From Hemerocallis citrina (lineage: Eukaryota; Streptophyta; Magnoliopsida; Asparagales; Asphodelaceae), in the NCBI GenBank assembly GCA_017893485.1, contig JACEHZ010000207.1:992001-1056000 (forward strand): a stretch of 64,000 nt of DNA, written 5' to 3'. Shown piece by piece: positions 23,521 to 33,334 of this stretch; position 1 is the stretch's first letter; every line of letters begins with the position of its first letter. Made by a program: the position numbers and the translations under genes. The notes under the pieces were generated by a model, which did not search any database, was not told where the DNA came from, and saw only the letters and a list, made by a program, of their open reading frames with translations.

Positions 23521-24370
23521 GACTCGGCGCTCGGATGAAATCGCGAGCCCAAACATGCTTCTCTTATGGGCATAAGACTCGGCACTCGGATGAAATCGCA
23601 AGCCCAAACATGCTTCTCTTACAGGCATGAGGCTCGGCACTCGGATAAAATCACGAGCCCAAACATGCTCCTCGTACAGGCATGAGACTCGGCACTCGGA
23701 TGAAATCGCGAGCCCAAACATGCTTCTCCTACAAGCATAGGACTCAGCACCTGGATGAAATCGCGAGCCCAAACATGCTTCTCCTACAGGCATGAGACTC
23801 GGCACTCGGATGAAATCGCGAGCCCAAACATGCTTCTCCTACACGCATAGGACTCGACACCCGGATGAAATCGCGAGCACAAACATGCTTCTCTTACAAG
23901 CATGGGACTCGGCACCCGGATGAAATCGCGAGCCCAAACATGCTTCTCTTACAAGCATGGAACTCGGCACCCGGATGAAATCGCGAGCCCAAACATGCTT
24001 CTCTTACAAGCATGGGACTCGGCACTCGGATGAAATCGCGAGCCCAAACATGCTTCTCCTACAAGCATAGGACTCGGCACCCGGATGAAATCGCGAGCCC
24101 AAACATGCTTCTCCTACAGTCATGAGACTCGGCACTCGGATGAAATTGCGAGCCTAAACATGCTTCTCCTACACGCATAGGACTCGGCACCCGGATGAAA
24201 TCGCGAGCACAAACATGCTTCTCTTACAAGCATGGGACTCGGCACCCGGATGAAATCGCGAGCCCAAACATGCTTCCCTTACAAGCATGGGACTCGGCAC
24301 CCGGATGAAATCGCGAGCCCAAACATACTTCTCTTACAAGCATGGGACTCGGCACTTGAATAAAAGCTCG
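23521..24370 (+). repeat. 55-bp tandem array, about 16 copies
   Basis: The monomer runs GACTCGGCACCCGGATGAAA TCGCGAGCCCAAACATGCTT CTCTTACAAGCATGG, with a period of 55 bp starting at 23521, 23576, 23631 and so on. Copies differ by a few bases. Tandem repeats in the 3' region of Tat elements are known and can seed satellites. The monomer resembles that of the array at 29320-30960. Confidence 0.9.
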
Positions 24371-24389
24371 AGACCAAACATACTCTCGC

Positions 24390-25190
24390 ACCATCTCCCC
24401 AAGAGAACATGTGCAGGAGCTCGGCGTCGACCCCGAGCAAGGCGGGTGCCCTCTCCAAGGGCACCGCGACCTGAACGCGTGGCGGCGGCGCTACGCTACG
24501 CCTGCAATTGCCTTTCTCACCGGTGTGGGGCTCGGCATCCGTCCCTCGCTCGGTTTGGCCTCCTCGAAGGCCATCAACCGATACTCGAGGCGACATCAGC
24601 CAGCCACGCCCGCACCGTCTCTCCAAGAGAACATGTGCAGGAGCTCGGCATCGATCCCGAGCAAGGCGGGTGCCTTCTCCGAGGGCACCGCGACCTGAAC
24701 GCTCGGCGGCGGCGCTACACTACGCCTGCAATTGCCTTTCTCACCGGTGTGGGGGCTCGGCATCTGTCCCTCGCTGGGTTTGGCCTCCTCGGAGGCCATC
24801 AACCGATACTCGAGGCGACATCTGCCAGCCACGCCCGCACCGTCTCTCCAAGAGAACATGTGCAGGAGCTCGGCATCGACCCCGAGCAAGGCGGGTGCCC
24901 TCTCCGAGGGCACCACGACCTGAACGCTCGGCGGCGGCGCTACGCTACGCCTGCAATTGCCTTTCTCACCGGTGTGGGGGCTCGGCATCCGTCTCTCGCT
25001 CGGTTTGGCCTCCTCGGAGGCCATCAACCGATGCTCGAGGCGACATCCGCCAGCCACGCCCACACCGTCTCTCTAAGAGAACATGTGCAGGAGCTCGGCG
25101 TCGACCCCGAGCAAGGCGGGTGCCCTCTCCGAGGGCACCGCGACCTTGACACTCGGCGGCGATGCTCAACGCTGCTACCACCCGTTCACT
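24390..25190 (+). repeat. 225-bp tandem array, about 3.6 copies
   Basis: GAGAACATGTGCAGGAGCTC recurs at 24403, 24627, 24852 and 25077, so the period is 224-225 bp. The sequence is GC-rich. Because 225 is divisible by three, long ORFs are open on both strands (for example 24287-25219 plus). Their protein repeats are products of the array, not genes. Confidence 0.9.
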
Positions 25191-25249
25191 CACCAAGTGT
25201 TGGAAAATTTTTTATTTAGTTTTGAGGCGTCCGCCTTCCGCGGACGCCC

Positions 25250-25640
25250 CGAGCCTTGAGTCGGATTATTGGCCACCCTCTCACCCGCGAACAGCTCGGG
25301 GTTTACGGCTTTTTGCAAAACCCCAAACCCCAAACTGTTCGAGGATGGCAGGGGGGCCAAAGACTAGCGGCTCCCTCTCTGCTCAAACTGATCAGTCGAC
25401 CCCTCTGTCGCCCAAGAACAGCTCGGGGTTTACGGCTCTAACAAGCCCAAAACCCCAAATTGTTCCCGGACGGCGGAAGAGCCACTGAGTGTCGGACTTC
25501 TCCGAACACCCCAAACGATCGGTCGGCCCACCGCTCACCAACGAACAACCCGGGGTTCCATGGCCCTGACGGCCTATACCCCGAATTGTTCGAGGGTGAT
25601 CGGTGTGCCTCCGATTCGGGATGCTCAAAAATATTATATT
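25250..25640 (+). repeat. Three imperfect palindromic units, about 124 bp apart
   Basis: Each unit pairs a left arm like GAACAGCTCGGGGTTT with a right arm like AAACCCCAAACTGTTCGAG, around a spacer of roughly 20 bp. Left arms begin near 25288, 25409 and 25534. Hairpins of 14-16 bp with mismatches would form in RNA of either strand. Confidence 0.7.
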
Positions 25641-25973
25641 TTGTGGACGCCCGCCATGGACAAGCATCCGAGTCGAATGACTCACTGATTGAAAACTGAA
25701 GAGGGGTGGTGATTATATAGCCCCCTGAGGCCTCATTTATTATGCCTGGGAATGTGAAACGGCGGAAGGCGAAACGTCGCCATAAATATTCCTAGGAATG
25801 CGAAACGTCGCGATTATTGACGCAGTCGCGTCGATTGCGACTCTTCGGAAATTTCACACCAACTACCCTCGGCATCCGAGGCGATCAAGGCTCCGGAGAA
25901 CAAATGATCTTATTCATTACTCATTGCTTACAACTCAATGAACGAAAGTACAATTACAAAGAAGGCTCTCAAC

Positions 25974-26407
25974 TCACTCACACTCAGCCGGGAACTCGAA
26001 TTCGGGGCTCCTATGACGCTCGACTATTCCAACTAAGGAGGACGCTCCCACCACCGAGCTCTCCGCATCATCCGGCTGGGTCTCAACCGGCGAGAGCGGC
26101 AGCAACCGTCCCGGGGTGGAGTTGCTCGCCTCTTCAACAAGACCAGCACCCAGTATGAGCTTCAGCCGGCGAACCTCTAACTCTTTCTCTACGACGGCCT
26201 CGCGAAGAAGAGATTCAGAGGCCGAACGCCCACTAGAGGTATCCGAGACCGCCCAGTCCGTCTCAATGACCCACCAGTCCCGGTCGGCTACGATTTTTCT
26301 CAAACGAGCCACCTCTAGGCCGAGCTCTTTCGACTTGTTCAGAAAGTAATTCTTGGCGGCCTCTCGGTCCCGAGCCAACTTTCGTTGGCGAGCCAGCTTC
26401 TATCAAA
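25974..26407 (-). CDS. Antisense coiled-coil exon (last) of Tat element 1
   Basis: Minus-strand reading frame, 134 codons from ATG 26378, open upstream to a good acceptor (TTTTGATAG) near 26408. Residues 1-75 are charged with heptad-like leucines (SKELGLEVARLRKIV, LEVRRLKLIL). The C-terminal half is acidic and proline/serine-rich. It lies downstream of the other antisense exons and could be their terminal exon. However, the preceding ORF has its own stop at 26556, so the link is inferred. Function unknown. Confidence 0.45.
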
Positions 26408-26555
26408 AGAAAAATAGAGTATCACAAAAATGCAAGTGTTCGAGGGTCGGCCCAAAATTTCATATTTCATTCCATTTCAAAAATTTCGATACAAAAATTT
26501 GCGGTGGCCAGTCCGCCGAAGGCATTTACATCAAAAAGAATAAAAACAAAAACAT

Positions 26556-27505
26556 CTAGTCTTGGGGGTCGAGGTGCACCTCTTCTTCGCTGTGACCTTC
26601 TTCGCTGCCGTCACCACCAGGGGTCGGAGGCAGGTCCGGTTTCCACCCGAAGCTGAGGTGGTCGACGTTGCACTCGGGATAAATGTATTTGAAGTGGGAC
26701 TTGTCCTGCTCATAAGCCTCGTCCTGCGCCGCCACCAAGGTCTCCCCCAAGACCGCCTCCAAGTCCGCCACCTCCTTCTTCGCCTTATCCTTCTCCGCCG
26801 CCTCGGCCGCGACCTTCTTCAGCAGATCCTCTCGGTCCTGCTTATGGATCTTGTCCAAAGAGTCTATCTGGGCCTCGTGAACGGCCACCATGTCCCGGGC
26901 CTCCTTCAAGTCGTCCGTCGCCTTGTTCAGCTCCCGAAGGAACTTCTCCGCCTGCCTCTGCTCAAACAGGATCTCCTTCTCCAGGCACTTGTGGAAGTGC
27001 TGACCGTGGAGCATCGACTGTTACCAAAGAATCAAAGTTAGTTATAATTAAGAATCAAGTAAAATCAAAAAGACCTCGGCCGACTTACCGAGAGGTTGGC
27101 TTGGGCCCATCGCATATAGGCCTGGTCGGCCGTCTGCACCGCCAAGGCCATTCCATCCCGTTCGGTAATGGCCTTCAAGACGAACTCCATCGCTACGGGT
27201 CCGTCGAGAATGGAGTCCCCCTTTAAGATCGACCAATCAGGGGCAAAGGGCATCGTCCCCATCCTTCCCACCAGCTCCGCAGCGCTGGGCGTACGGGGGG
27301 AAGCTGCTGCGACGGGGCCTCGACCGTCTTCCCCGAGCCCCCCGCTGCGTCTCGAGCCGACCTCGACGCATGGGACTGGTGCTGGTGATGCTTCTTTTAC
27401 TTCTTCGAAGGAGATTGCCCCTCCGGGGCTGGGGGCGGCGCTTGGGAGGGCCCTCCGGCTTGCTGGACCTGAGCGGAGAGCTTCCTCTTCTCGGCGGCGA
27501 GGCAA
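26556..27505 (-). CDS. Antisense two-exon coiled-coil ORF of Tat element 1
   Basis: Two minus-strand ORFs (27505-27089 and 27017-26556) join in frame across a 71-bp intron (27018-27088). The intron has a consensus donor GTAAGT and acceptor GGTAACAG, and the exon boundary falls exactly between codons. The first exon is Ala/Pro/Gly-rich, then ends in a conserved-looking stretch (VLKAITERDGMALAVQTADQAYMRW). The second is a long coiled coil (EKFLRELNKATDDLKEARDM..LLKKVAAEAAEKDKAKKEV) with an acidic tail. The start is uncertain: 27505 is the first ATG, but 27397-27594 overlaps in another frame (MSTQQAQAKKILLAAAEKTR), suggesting a frameshift or another short intron. Antisense ORFs between pol and the 3' LTR are known in Tat elements. 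The protein's role is unknown. Confidence 0.6.
27018..27088 (-). other. Predicted intron in the antisense gene (71 bp)
   Basis: Minus strand GTAAGT at 27088-27083 and CAG ending at 27018. Removing it fuses two ORFs in phase with no codon lost. It is A/T-rich relative to the GC-rich exons, as plant introns usually are. Confidence 0.7.
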
Positions 27506-27596
27506 TCCTGCTCTTCCTTCTTCTTCTTCTCCTGTCTCGTCTTCTCGGCCGCGGCGAGCAGAATCTTCTTAGCTTGCGCCTGTTGTGTCGACATCC

Positions 27597-27673
27597 CTAC
27601 AACAAGATAAGAAAAGAAAGGCTAAACATTAACACGAAGGCAGAAAGATGAAAAAATAAGAAAAGAGACATAC
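27597..27673 (-). other. Candidate intron between antisense ORFs (77 bp)
   Basis: Minus strand GTATGT at 27673-27668 and TTGTTGTAG ending at 27597, with an AT-rich interior. Using it would still leave a TAG at the junction (TA plus G), so either a later mutation stops the frame or the two ORFs are translated separately. Splice signals are seen; use is inferred. Confidence 0.5.
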
Positions 27674-28983
27674 TAGGGTCGGCAGGACTCAGTCCGGCCC
27701 TCGCTAGGGTGAACTTCGGTCACCCGAAGCCATGAGATGTTGTCACCCCTGACTATCTCATCAACCCTCCCCCACTCCCGAGCAGACAACTCGTTCCTCT
27801 TCGGAGGCTTGCGCTTCGGCTTCACGAAGTTCCACTGGGTCGGGATATCCCATTCGCCATCGGTCTTCACGACGAAGTACTTATCCCTCCAAAGCTTAAT
27901 CGAATCAGGGTGGCCGTGCACCACTCTCTTGTTTGGCCTCGGCGTGAAGAAGAATACGCCCTCAATGTCTCCGAGCGAACCAATACTGAAGATGGCCCGA
28001 AAGTAGGAAAGCCTCGGCTTCACCCCTTTCTCTTGACACTTCAGGATGAAACAGATGAGGTGCTTCCACGAGTTGGGGCCGTACTGCATGGGGGACAGCT
28101 CCGCCCAATTCAAAACCTTCTTTATGAAAGGGTGCAGAGGCAGCCTCAGCCCCGAGATAAAGGCGTCCTCTAGAAATATGCAATACCCCGGAGCCAACAC
28201 TGTCGTAGGACGAATACCCGGGCTCGGCAGGAGCTCGTACTCCCTCGGAATGTAGTAAGCGGCCCTGATAATATTGAGGTACTCCGGCCTCAAAACGCTC
28301 GGGGTGGTGTCCGCACGGATCTTCGTCCTTGTGTTCTCCCCAGGCACGGGAGGGATCGGTTGAATATCCTTGACATCGTCAGGATACATTCGTATCGACA
28401 CGGGATTCCGAAAGGTAACCGGTGGTACATCAAGGCCCTCCCTCGGCGCATTCTCGTCAGGCGAGGAGGGACTTTGAGGGATCGTCAGAACTCTCTTCTT
28501 CCGACGTGGTCGGCGCTTACGCTCAGGGGAGGGCGTCGACAGTGGGGGCAACGGAGGAAGATCTTCTCCGACCCCGGCTGTCCCCTCCGACATACTCTGA
28601 CCGGCCTCCTGTACACCAACATTCTCTCCTCCCCCGCCTTCCGCGCCAACATGCTCTCCTTCGGCACCCTCTTCATCATCGTCCCCATCCTCCTCGTCAT
28701 CGTCCCCCTCCTCTTCATCATCACCAGCGTCCTGATCCGACTCTTCCTCCTCGTCATCACTATCCCCGTCCGCACCACCCTCTTCCATCGGCTCCTTCCC
28801 TAGCCTCCTAGACCTCAGCGGTTGCACCACGAAGACTACATCATCATCACCTTCGGAGCCGGGTTCGGAGAAAACTTCGTCTTTGACCTGGTACTTACCC
28901 AAGGACGAGGACGTTTCCAATTCCGACTCCATCTCCGAGTGACCAGACGAACTAGCTTCGGATCCAGACTGAGTACGCGACAT
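27673..28983 (-). CDS. Antisense Transposase_28-like (putative gypsy-type) protein
   Basis: Intact 436-codon minus-strand ORF inside the Tat element. Residues 1-60 are Ser/acidic. Residues about 60-125 are almost pure Asp/Glu with Gly. A basic patch (RKRRPRRKKR, about 153-162) could be a nuclear signal. Residues about 215-370 form a globular domain (YYIPREYELL, GYCIFLEDAFISGLRLPLHP, NSWKHLICFILKCQE) that I recognise as the plant 'putative gypsy type transposon' (Transposase_28, PF04195) domain, common in antisense ORFs of Tat elements. It is not a transposase by any demonstrated activity. ATG 28983 follows a TATA-like TTTAAAAACC at 29131-29140, so it may have its own promoter. The frame is uninterrupted although gag-pol is broken. 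A decayed relative lies at 58470-59314. Confidence 0.75.
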   Translation of the reverse strand: MSRTQSGSEASSSGHSEMESELETSSSLGKYQVKDEVFSEPGSEGDDDVVFVVQPLRSRRLGKEPMEEGGADGDSDDEEEESDQDAGDDEEEGDDDEEDGDDDEEGAEGEHVGAEGGGGENVGVQEAGQSMSEGTAGVGEDLPPLPPLSTPSPERKRRPRRKKRVLTIPQSPSSPDENAPREGLDVPPVTFRNPVSIRMYPDDVKDIQPIPPVPGENTRTKIRADTTPSVLRPEYLNIIRAAYYIPREYELLPSPGIRPTTVLAPGYCIFLEDAFISGLRLPLHPFIKKVLNWAELSPMQYGPNSWKHLICFILKCQEKGVKPRLSYFRAIFSIGSLGDIEGVFFFTPRPNKRVVHGHPDSIKLWRDKYFVVKTDGEWDIPTQWNFVKPKRKPPKRNELSAREWGRVDEIVRGDNISWLRVTEVHPSEGRTESCRP

Positions 28984-29130
28984 TTCTAAAAAGAGGATTA
29001 CTAACCTGATGCGCAGAAAGTTACGTTTTCTGCGAAAAATCCGCCGACTGCGATTGAAATGCCCACTCTCTGTTGAAAATTGAAGGGAAGTAACGAAGAG
29101 GTAAATAAGAAAATGAGGAGGGGGGGTGGG

Positions 29131-29140
29131 GGTTTTTAAA
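29131..29140 (-). promoter_or_regulatory. TATA-like box before the antisense ORF
   Basis: Minus strand TTTAAAAACC, about 150 bp upstream of the ATG at 28983 and followed by a C-rich run, resembles the LTR TATA contexts here. No other promoter element was identified. Confidence 0.3.
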
Positions 29141-29319
29141 GTAGAAAACGACTCCTCGATTTTCGCAAATAAGGATCTAGCCGTTAGATCTTATCTGACA
29201 AGATCCAACGGCTAAACAAACATTGATCTTTGCGCCATGACGTCAGCAAAAAGGGTGAAATTCCAACACTACCCCTTCCTATTTGCCAGGAAGAAAAGAT
29301 TTCACCAAGTTAGAGTGGC

Positions 29320-30960
29320 TCGGGGCTCGGATCGAAACTCGAGCCAGGCCACCTTCTCCTTTTTCAGATGGGGCTCGGAGCTCGGATCGAAACTCGAGCC
29401 AGGCCACTTTCACCTTTCTCAGGCTCTGTTTAACCCATTATCAATGTCTTCCAAAAAGCGATCCAAATAGGTTTGCGGTCGACGCTCGGATGAAACCACG
29501 AGCCATACCGCGAATTCCCTTTCTCTTCATTACAGAGAGGTCGACGCCCGGATCAAAGTTCGAGCCATCCCACTTCTCCTTTCTCAGCGGGGGCTCGACG
29601 CTCGGATCTAAGTTCGAGCCAGCCCACTTCTCCCTTCTCAGCGGGGGCCCGATGCTTGGATCGAAGTTCGAGCCCGCCCACTTCTCCCTTCTCAGTGGGG
29701 GGCTCGCCGCTTGGATGGTAACTCGAGCCAGGCCACTTTCTCCTTTCTCAGAGGGGGCTCGACGCCCGGATCGAAGTTCGAGCTAGCCCACTTCTCCCTT
29801 CTCAGCAGGGGCTCGACGCTCGGATCGAAGTTCGAGCCAGCCCACTTCACCTCTCTCAGAGGGGGCTCGACGCTCAGATCGAAGTTCGAGCCAGCCCACT
29901 TCTCCCTTCTCAGAGGAGGCTCGACGCTCGGATCGAAGTTCGAGCCAGCCTGCTTCTCCCTTCTCAGAAGGGGCTCGACGCTCGGATCGAAGTTCGAGCC
30001 AGCCCACTTCTCCCTTCTCAGCAGGGGCTCGACGCCCGGATCGAAGTTCGAGCAAGCCCACTTCTCCCTTCTCAGCAGGGGCTCGACGCTCGGATCGAAG
30101 TTCGAGCCAGCCTACTTCACCTTTCTCAGAGGGGGCTCGACGCTCGGATCGAAGTTCGAGCCAGCCCACTTCTCCCTTCTCAGAGGGGGCTCGACGCTCG
30201 GATCGAAGTTCGAGCCAGCCCGCTTCTCCCTTCTCAGAAGGGGCTCGATGCTCGGATCGAAGTTCGAGCCAGCCCGCTTCTCCCTTCTCAGTAGGGGCTC
30301 GACGCTCGGATCGAAGTTCGAGCCAGCCCACTTCACCTTTCTCAGAGGGGGCTCGACGCTCAGATCGAAGTTCGAGCCAGCCCACTTCTCCCTTCTCAGC
30401 AGGGGCTCGACGCTCAGATCGAAGTTCGAGCCAGCCCACTTCTCCCTTCTCAGCAGGGGCTCGACGCTCGGATCGAAGTTCGAGCCAGCCCACTTCTCCC
30501 TTCTCAGAGGGGCTCGACGCTCGGATCGAAGTCCGAGCCAGCCCGCTTCTCCCTTCTCAGAAGGGGCTCGACGCTCGGATCGAAGTTCGAGCCAGCCCGC
30601 TTCTCCCTTCTCAGTGGGGGCTCGACGCTCGGATCGAAGTTCGAACCAGGCCACTTCTCCCTTCTCAGTAAACGCTCGGAGCTCGGATCGAAGCACGAGC
30701 CACGCCACCTTCATCTTTCTCGGAAGTGGCTCGGAGCTCGGATGGAATCTCGAGCCACACCTCTGTCATCCTACTCAAAGGTACCTCGGAGCTCGGATGG
30801 AAGATCGAGCCACACCAACCTCATCCCCCACGATGGGGCTCGGAGCACGGATAGAAGCGCGAGCACACCACCTTCGCCTTTCTCGGAGGGGCTCAGAACT
30901 CGACACTCGGATGGTATCCCGAATACCAGACGTTCCCCTTGCTCTTCCAACTAGCGAGGG
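29320..30960 (+). repeat. 54-bp tandem array, about 28 copies
   Basis: The monomer is GGCTCGACGCTCGGATCGAA GTTCGAGCCAGCCCACTTCT CCCTTCTCAGAGGG, with a period of 53-57 bp (mostly 54). It is most regular from 29755 to 30670 and diverged at both ends, with a small gap at 29420-29475. Since 54 is 18 codons, long ORFs with an 18-residue repeat are open on both strands (29711-30979 plus, 29783-30493 minus). These are translation artefacts. The half-site pair CGGATCGAAGTTCGAGCC contains a TTCGAA-type dyad. Confidence 0.9.
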
Positions 30961-31079
30961 GATCATCCCCAGACCCTAGGAGGCCGCCCCGCCGACCTCT
31001 AACGCTAGGTAAACGAGCCCCAAAGAAGGCCTCGAAATCCCCTCGCTCTTCCAACTAGCGAGATGGTCGTCTACCGACC

Positions 31080-31310
31080 CTTCGGCTCGTCGACCGACCC
31101 TTGGGCTCGCCTGCCGAACCCTTGGTACGTCCTCCGACCCATGGGCTCACCTGCCGACCCTTCGTCCCGTCTGCCGAACCCTTGGTACGTCCTCCGACCC
31201 ATGGGCTCGCCTGCCGACCCTTCGTCCCATCCGCCGAACCCTTGGTTCGTCCTCCGACCTTTGGGCTCGTCCGCCGACCTTCGGACTCGTCCGCCGACCC
31301 CCAAAGCTTG
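31080..31310 (+). repeat. 60-bp tandem repeats, about 3 copies
   Basis: The unit contains CCGAACCCTTGGTACGTCCT then CCGACCCATGGGCTCRCCTG, with period 60 bp at about 31116, 31176 and 31236. It is C-rich and its open frames are spurious. Confidence 0.75.
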
Positions 31311-31518
31311 ACTCAAGCGCTTCTGGCTCTCTTTACCCTTTTTACTCCTCCTCCTGCGCAAAACTCCGAAACGAGGGATCCATTACTCCTGACCCCTGGC
31401 CTCTTTTAAGGGAAAGCACAGATCCTACCGTCTCACCCCTACATCTGCTCTTCCCCCAGAGGCAAAGAGTCGCTCCTACACGACTGGATCACTCAGCCCT
31501 ATAGGAGCGTGGGGCTCG

Positions 31519-32103
31519 TGATATGGGTCAGAAATAGCATGGCCCATCCTGGACCACTAGATCCCCTCAGAGATACGCGCACCATCTGATCCTTCTGATA
31601 TGCCACGTCAGCACCGAAAAACCGTCCGGAGCTTGGCCACGTCAGCCCGGAAACCGCCCCGGCGCCTGCCACGTCAGCCCTATACCGCCCGACTTTTTCT
31701 CCGCTTCAGCCATGCGGGTAACCGGGTCCGGCCCAGCCCCAAACGGGTCTGGACCCGATTGGCTTCCTCTATAAATACCAGACCCTCCCCCCTGTTTACA
31801 GGTAATAAAACTTTTGCCACTAAAACCCTAGTTACTGTTGCTCTTATCTTAAGTAACTGACTAGATCGTCGGAGGGTCTGCCACCGGAACCAACCCTGGT
31901 GTTTCTAGACCGTCTGCAGGTACACAAGGCCTCGGATCCGAGCCCTCTGATCCGAGCCCAGATATCCACCTCACTCCAAGCCCGTCGCAGGTACCGCCCG
32001 GCCAGCCGAGGGTCATCCGACCAGTAGCTTTCTCCTTCAATACAAATCGAGTAAGAACTCACATCTGGTGCATCCACACGTCTCCCAGAAACAAACCGCA
32101 TCA
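31519..32103 (+). repeat. 3' LTR of Tat element 1 (585 bp)
   Basis: Partner of 17265-17844, with a 5-bp insertion near its start (GGCCCATCC) and about 20 substitutions, most of them in the first 200 bp. It is preceded by only a weak purine tract (AGGAGCGTGGGG). Confidence 0.95.
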
Positions 32104-32108
32104 AGTAC
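32104..32108. repeat. Target-site duplication agtac (right)
   Basis: Identical to 17260-17264. It closes the Tat insertion. Confidence 0.97.
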
Positions 32109-32155
32109 ATATATATACAGATATATATTCGAATCACCATCCATCTTAGTTGATA

Positions 32156-32583
32156 TCTCTACTATTATAATGGGAGAAGGGGTTAGTGTCATCTGTCATT
32201 GTTGTCATTTTGAAGCCAACACGTGCAGCGCACGTGTTGACAAAATGATCCACTTTGGTAAATATTTTCGAAGGTGGACCAATTTGGTAAATATTTTCGG
32301 AAGTGGATCAGTTTGGAAATTATTTTCCCTTTTTTTTTTCTTTTTCCCTTCTTCCTCCGCGTGCACGTTCGAAAGTGGACCAGTTTGGTAAATATTTTCG
32401 ACAGTGGATCAGTTTGGAAATTATTTTCCTTTTTTTTTTCTTTTTCCTTCTTTCTCCGCGTGCACGTTCGAAAGTGGACCAGTTTGGTAAATATTTTCGA
32501 CAGTGGATCAGTTTGGAAATTATTTTTCTTTTTTTTGTCTTTTTCCTTCTTTCCCCACGTGCATCGCACGTGCATGATACTAG
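32156..32583 (+). mobile_element. Non-autonomous Helitron (428 bp)
   Basis: The left end TCTCTACTATTATAATGG follows an A. The right end is CTAG followed by T, so it sits in an A|T target without duplication, as Helitrons do. A perfect 7-bp hairpin CACGTGC-ATC-GCACGTG (32556-32572) ends 11 bases before the terminus, the expected spacing. A second hairpin, AACACGTG/CACGTGTT (32218-32238), lies near the left end. There is no Rep-helicase coding sequence. The interior is a 100-bp minisatellite, which is common in small plant Helitrons. Confidence 0.85.
32240..32550 (+). repeat. 100-bp minisatellite inside the Helitron, about 3 copies
   Basis: AGTGGATCAGTTTGGAAATT recurs at about 32302, 32403 and 32502, each followed by a long T/C run and a CGTGCACGTTCGAAAGTGG block. 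The first copy is partly doubled. The ORFs found here on both strands are artefacts. Confidence 0.85.
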
Positions 32584-33100
32584 TATATATTTGGTACGTA
32601 GAGAGAATGAAACTTTTCACCTATGAAATTAATCAAGTAACTATTTTCGAAGAATATGTACTCGTGTTAACATTTTCTGCTTCAAAACTAATGAATACAC
32701 ATGCATCTACCATGCATCCTCATTTAATTAGGGTAATATGTTTCAAAACTATCTGATCTCTGACTAGTTTTATGATATATTCCTTAAAATTATACTATAT
32801 CTGGAAGTTAAGATAAACAGTTTAAAAGTAAGTACATATCAGAATTGTTGCTTCAGTTATAAGAATTCTCCCCCACAGTAAAAGTGAACCAATTATTCTC
32901 TCATTCTCTGTGTACATCAATTATATCATTATCTTTCAAATCTAATTGATTATTACAAAAACTATATAGATAAACATATAGGAAGAAGACAAATTTTGAC
33001 ATGGTGGGTGACGTCAGCGGTTGAGAAGTACCATGCATATGCATGTAAAATGTCAGCCACAATATTTCGGCCCCCCATTCATGGTTCCTTCCTTTCGGAA
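32584..33100. other. AT-rich spacer, no gene seen
   Basis: No recognisable coding sequence, RNA gene or terminal repeats between the Helitron and the MITE. Confidence 0.6.
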
Positions 33101-33334
33101 GCTGGCAACAGGGCCGGCCCTGAGTTCCGGAGGCCCTAGGCGAACTTTCGAAATGGAGTTCCCCTTGTCCCATGCATTTTAAAAAAAATATGCAAAAAAA
33201 ATTTTACGCGCAAAATGCGTGCCTATATTTACAAGGGAAATTTGAAATTGGGGACCCCTAAAATTGCGATTTCGGCGGGGGCCCGAGACGGCCGCCTTGC
33301 CCGCCTACATATCAGGGCCGGCCCTGGCTGGCAA
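33101..33334. mobile_element. hAT-type MITE (33109-33326) with 8-bp target duplication
   Basis: The 218-bp core begins and ends with CAGGGCCGGCCCTG (33109-33122 and 33313-33326) and is flanked by a perfect 8-bp duplication GCTGGCAA (33101-33108 and 33327-33334). CAGGG-type ends and an 8-bp duplication are diagnostic of hAT elements. No transposase is present, so it would need an enzyme in trans. It lies 135 bp upstream of the TATA box of the HLH gene. Confidence 0.93.

Larger units (their letters stand above)
17265..32103 (+). mobile_element. Complete Tat-lineage Ty3/gypsy retrotransposon (14.8 kb)
   Basis: Order on the plus strand: 5' LTR, primer site, gag-protease, RT-RNase H with an extra archaeal-type RNase H, integrase, tandem repeats, antisense ORFs, more tandem repeats, 3' LTR. 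An added second RNase H and a long 3' region with antisense ORFs and satellite-like repeats are known traits of the plant Tat/Ogre/Retand group. There is no chromodomain. The LTRs differ by about 20 substitutions and one 5-bp indel (roughly 3-4 percent by eye), so the insertion is moderately old. gag and pol are broken by at least three stops and two frameshifts, so it is not autonomous now. Confidence 0.95.

Noticed and set aside
23521..24370. CRISPR-like regular repeats
   Set aside because: Plant nuclear context, direct tandem monomers without unique spacers, inside a retrotransposon.
24287..25219. 310-codon ORF of 75-residue repeats
   Set aside because: Product of the 55-bp and 225-bp arrays, with no domain and several equally open overlapping frames.
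29711..30979. 422-codon ORF with 18-residue repeats, and its minus-strand counterpart
   Set aside because: It is the direct translation of the 54-bp tandem array. Both strands are open because the period is a multiple of three and lacks stops.
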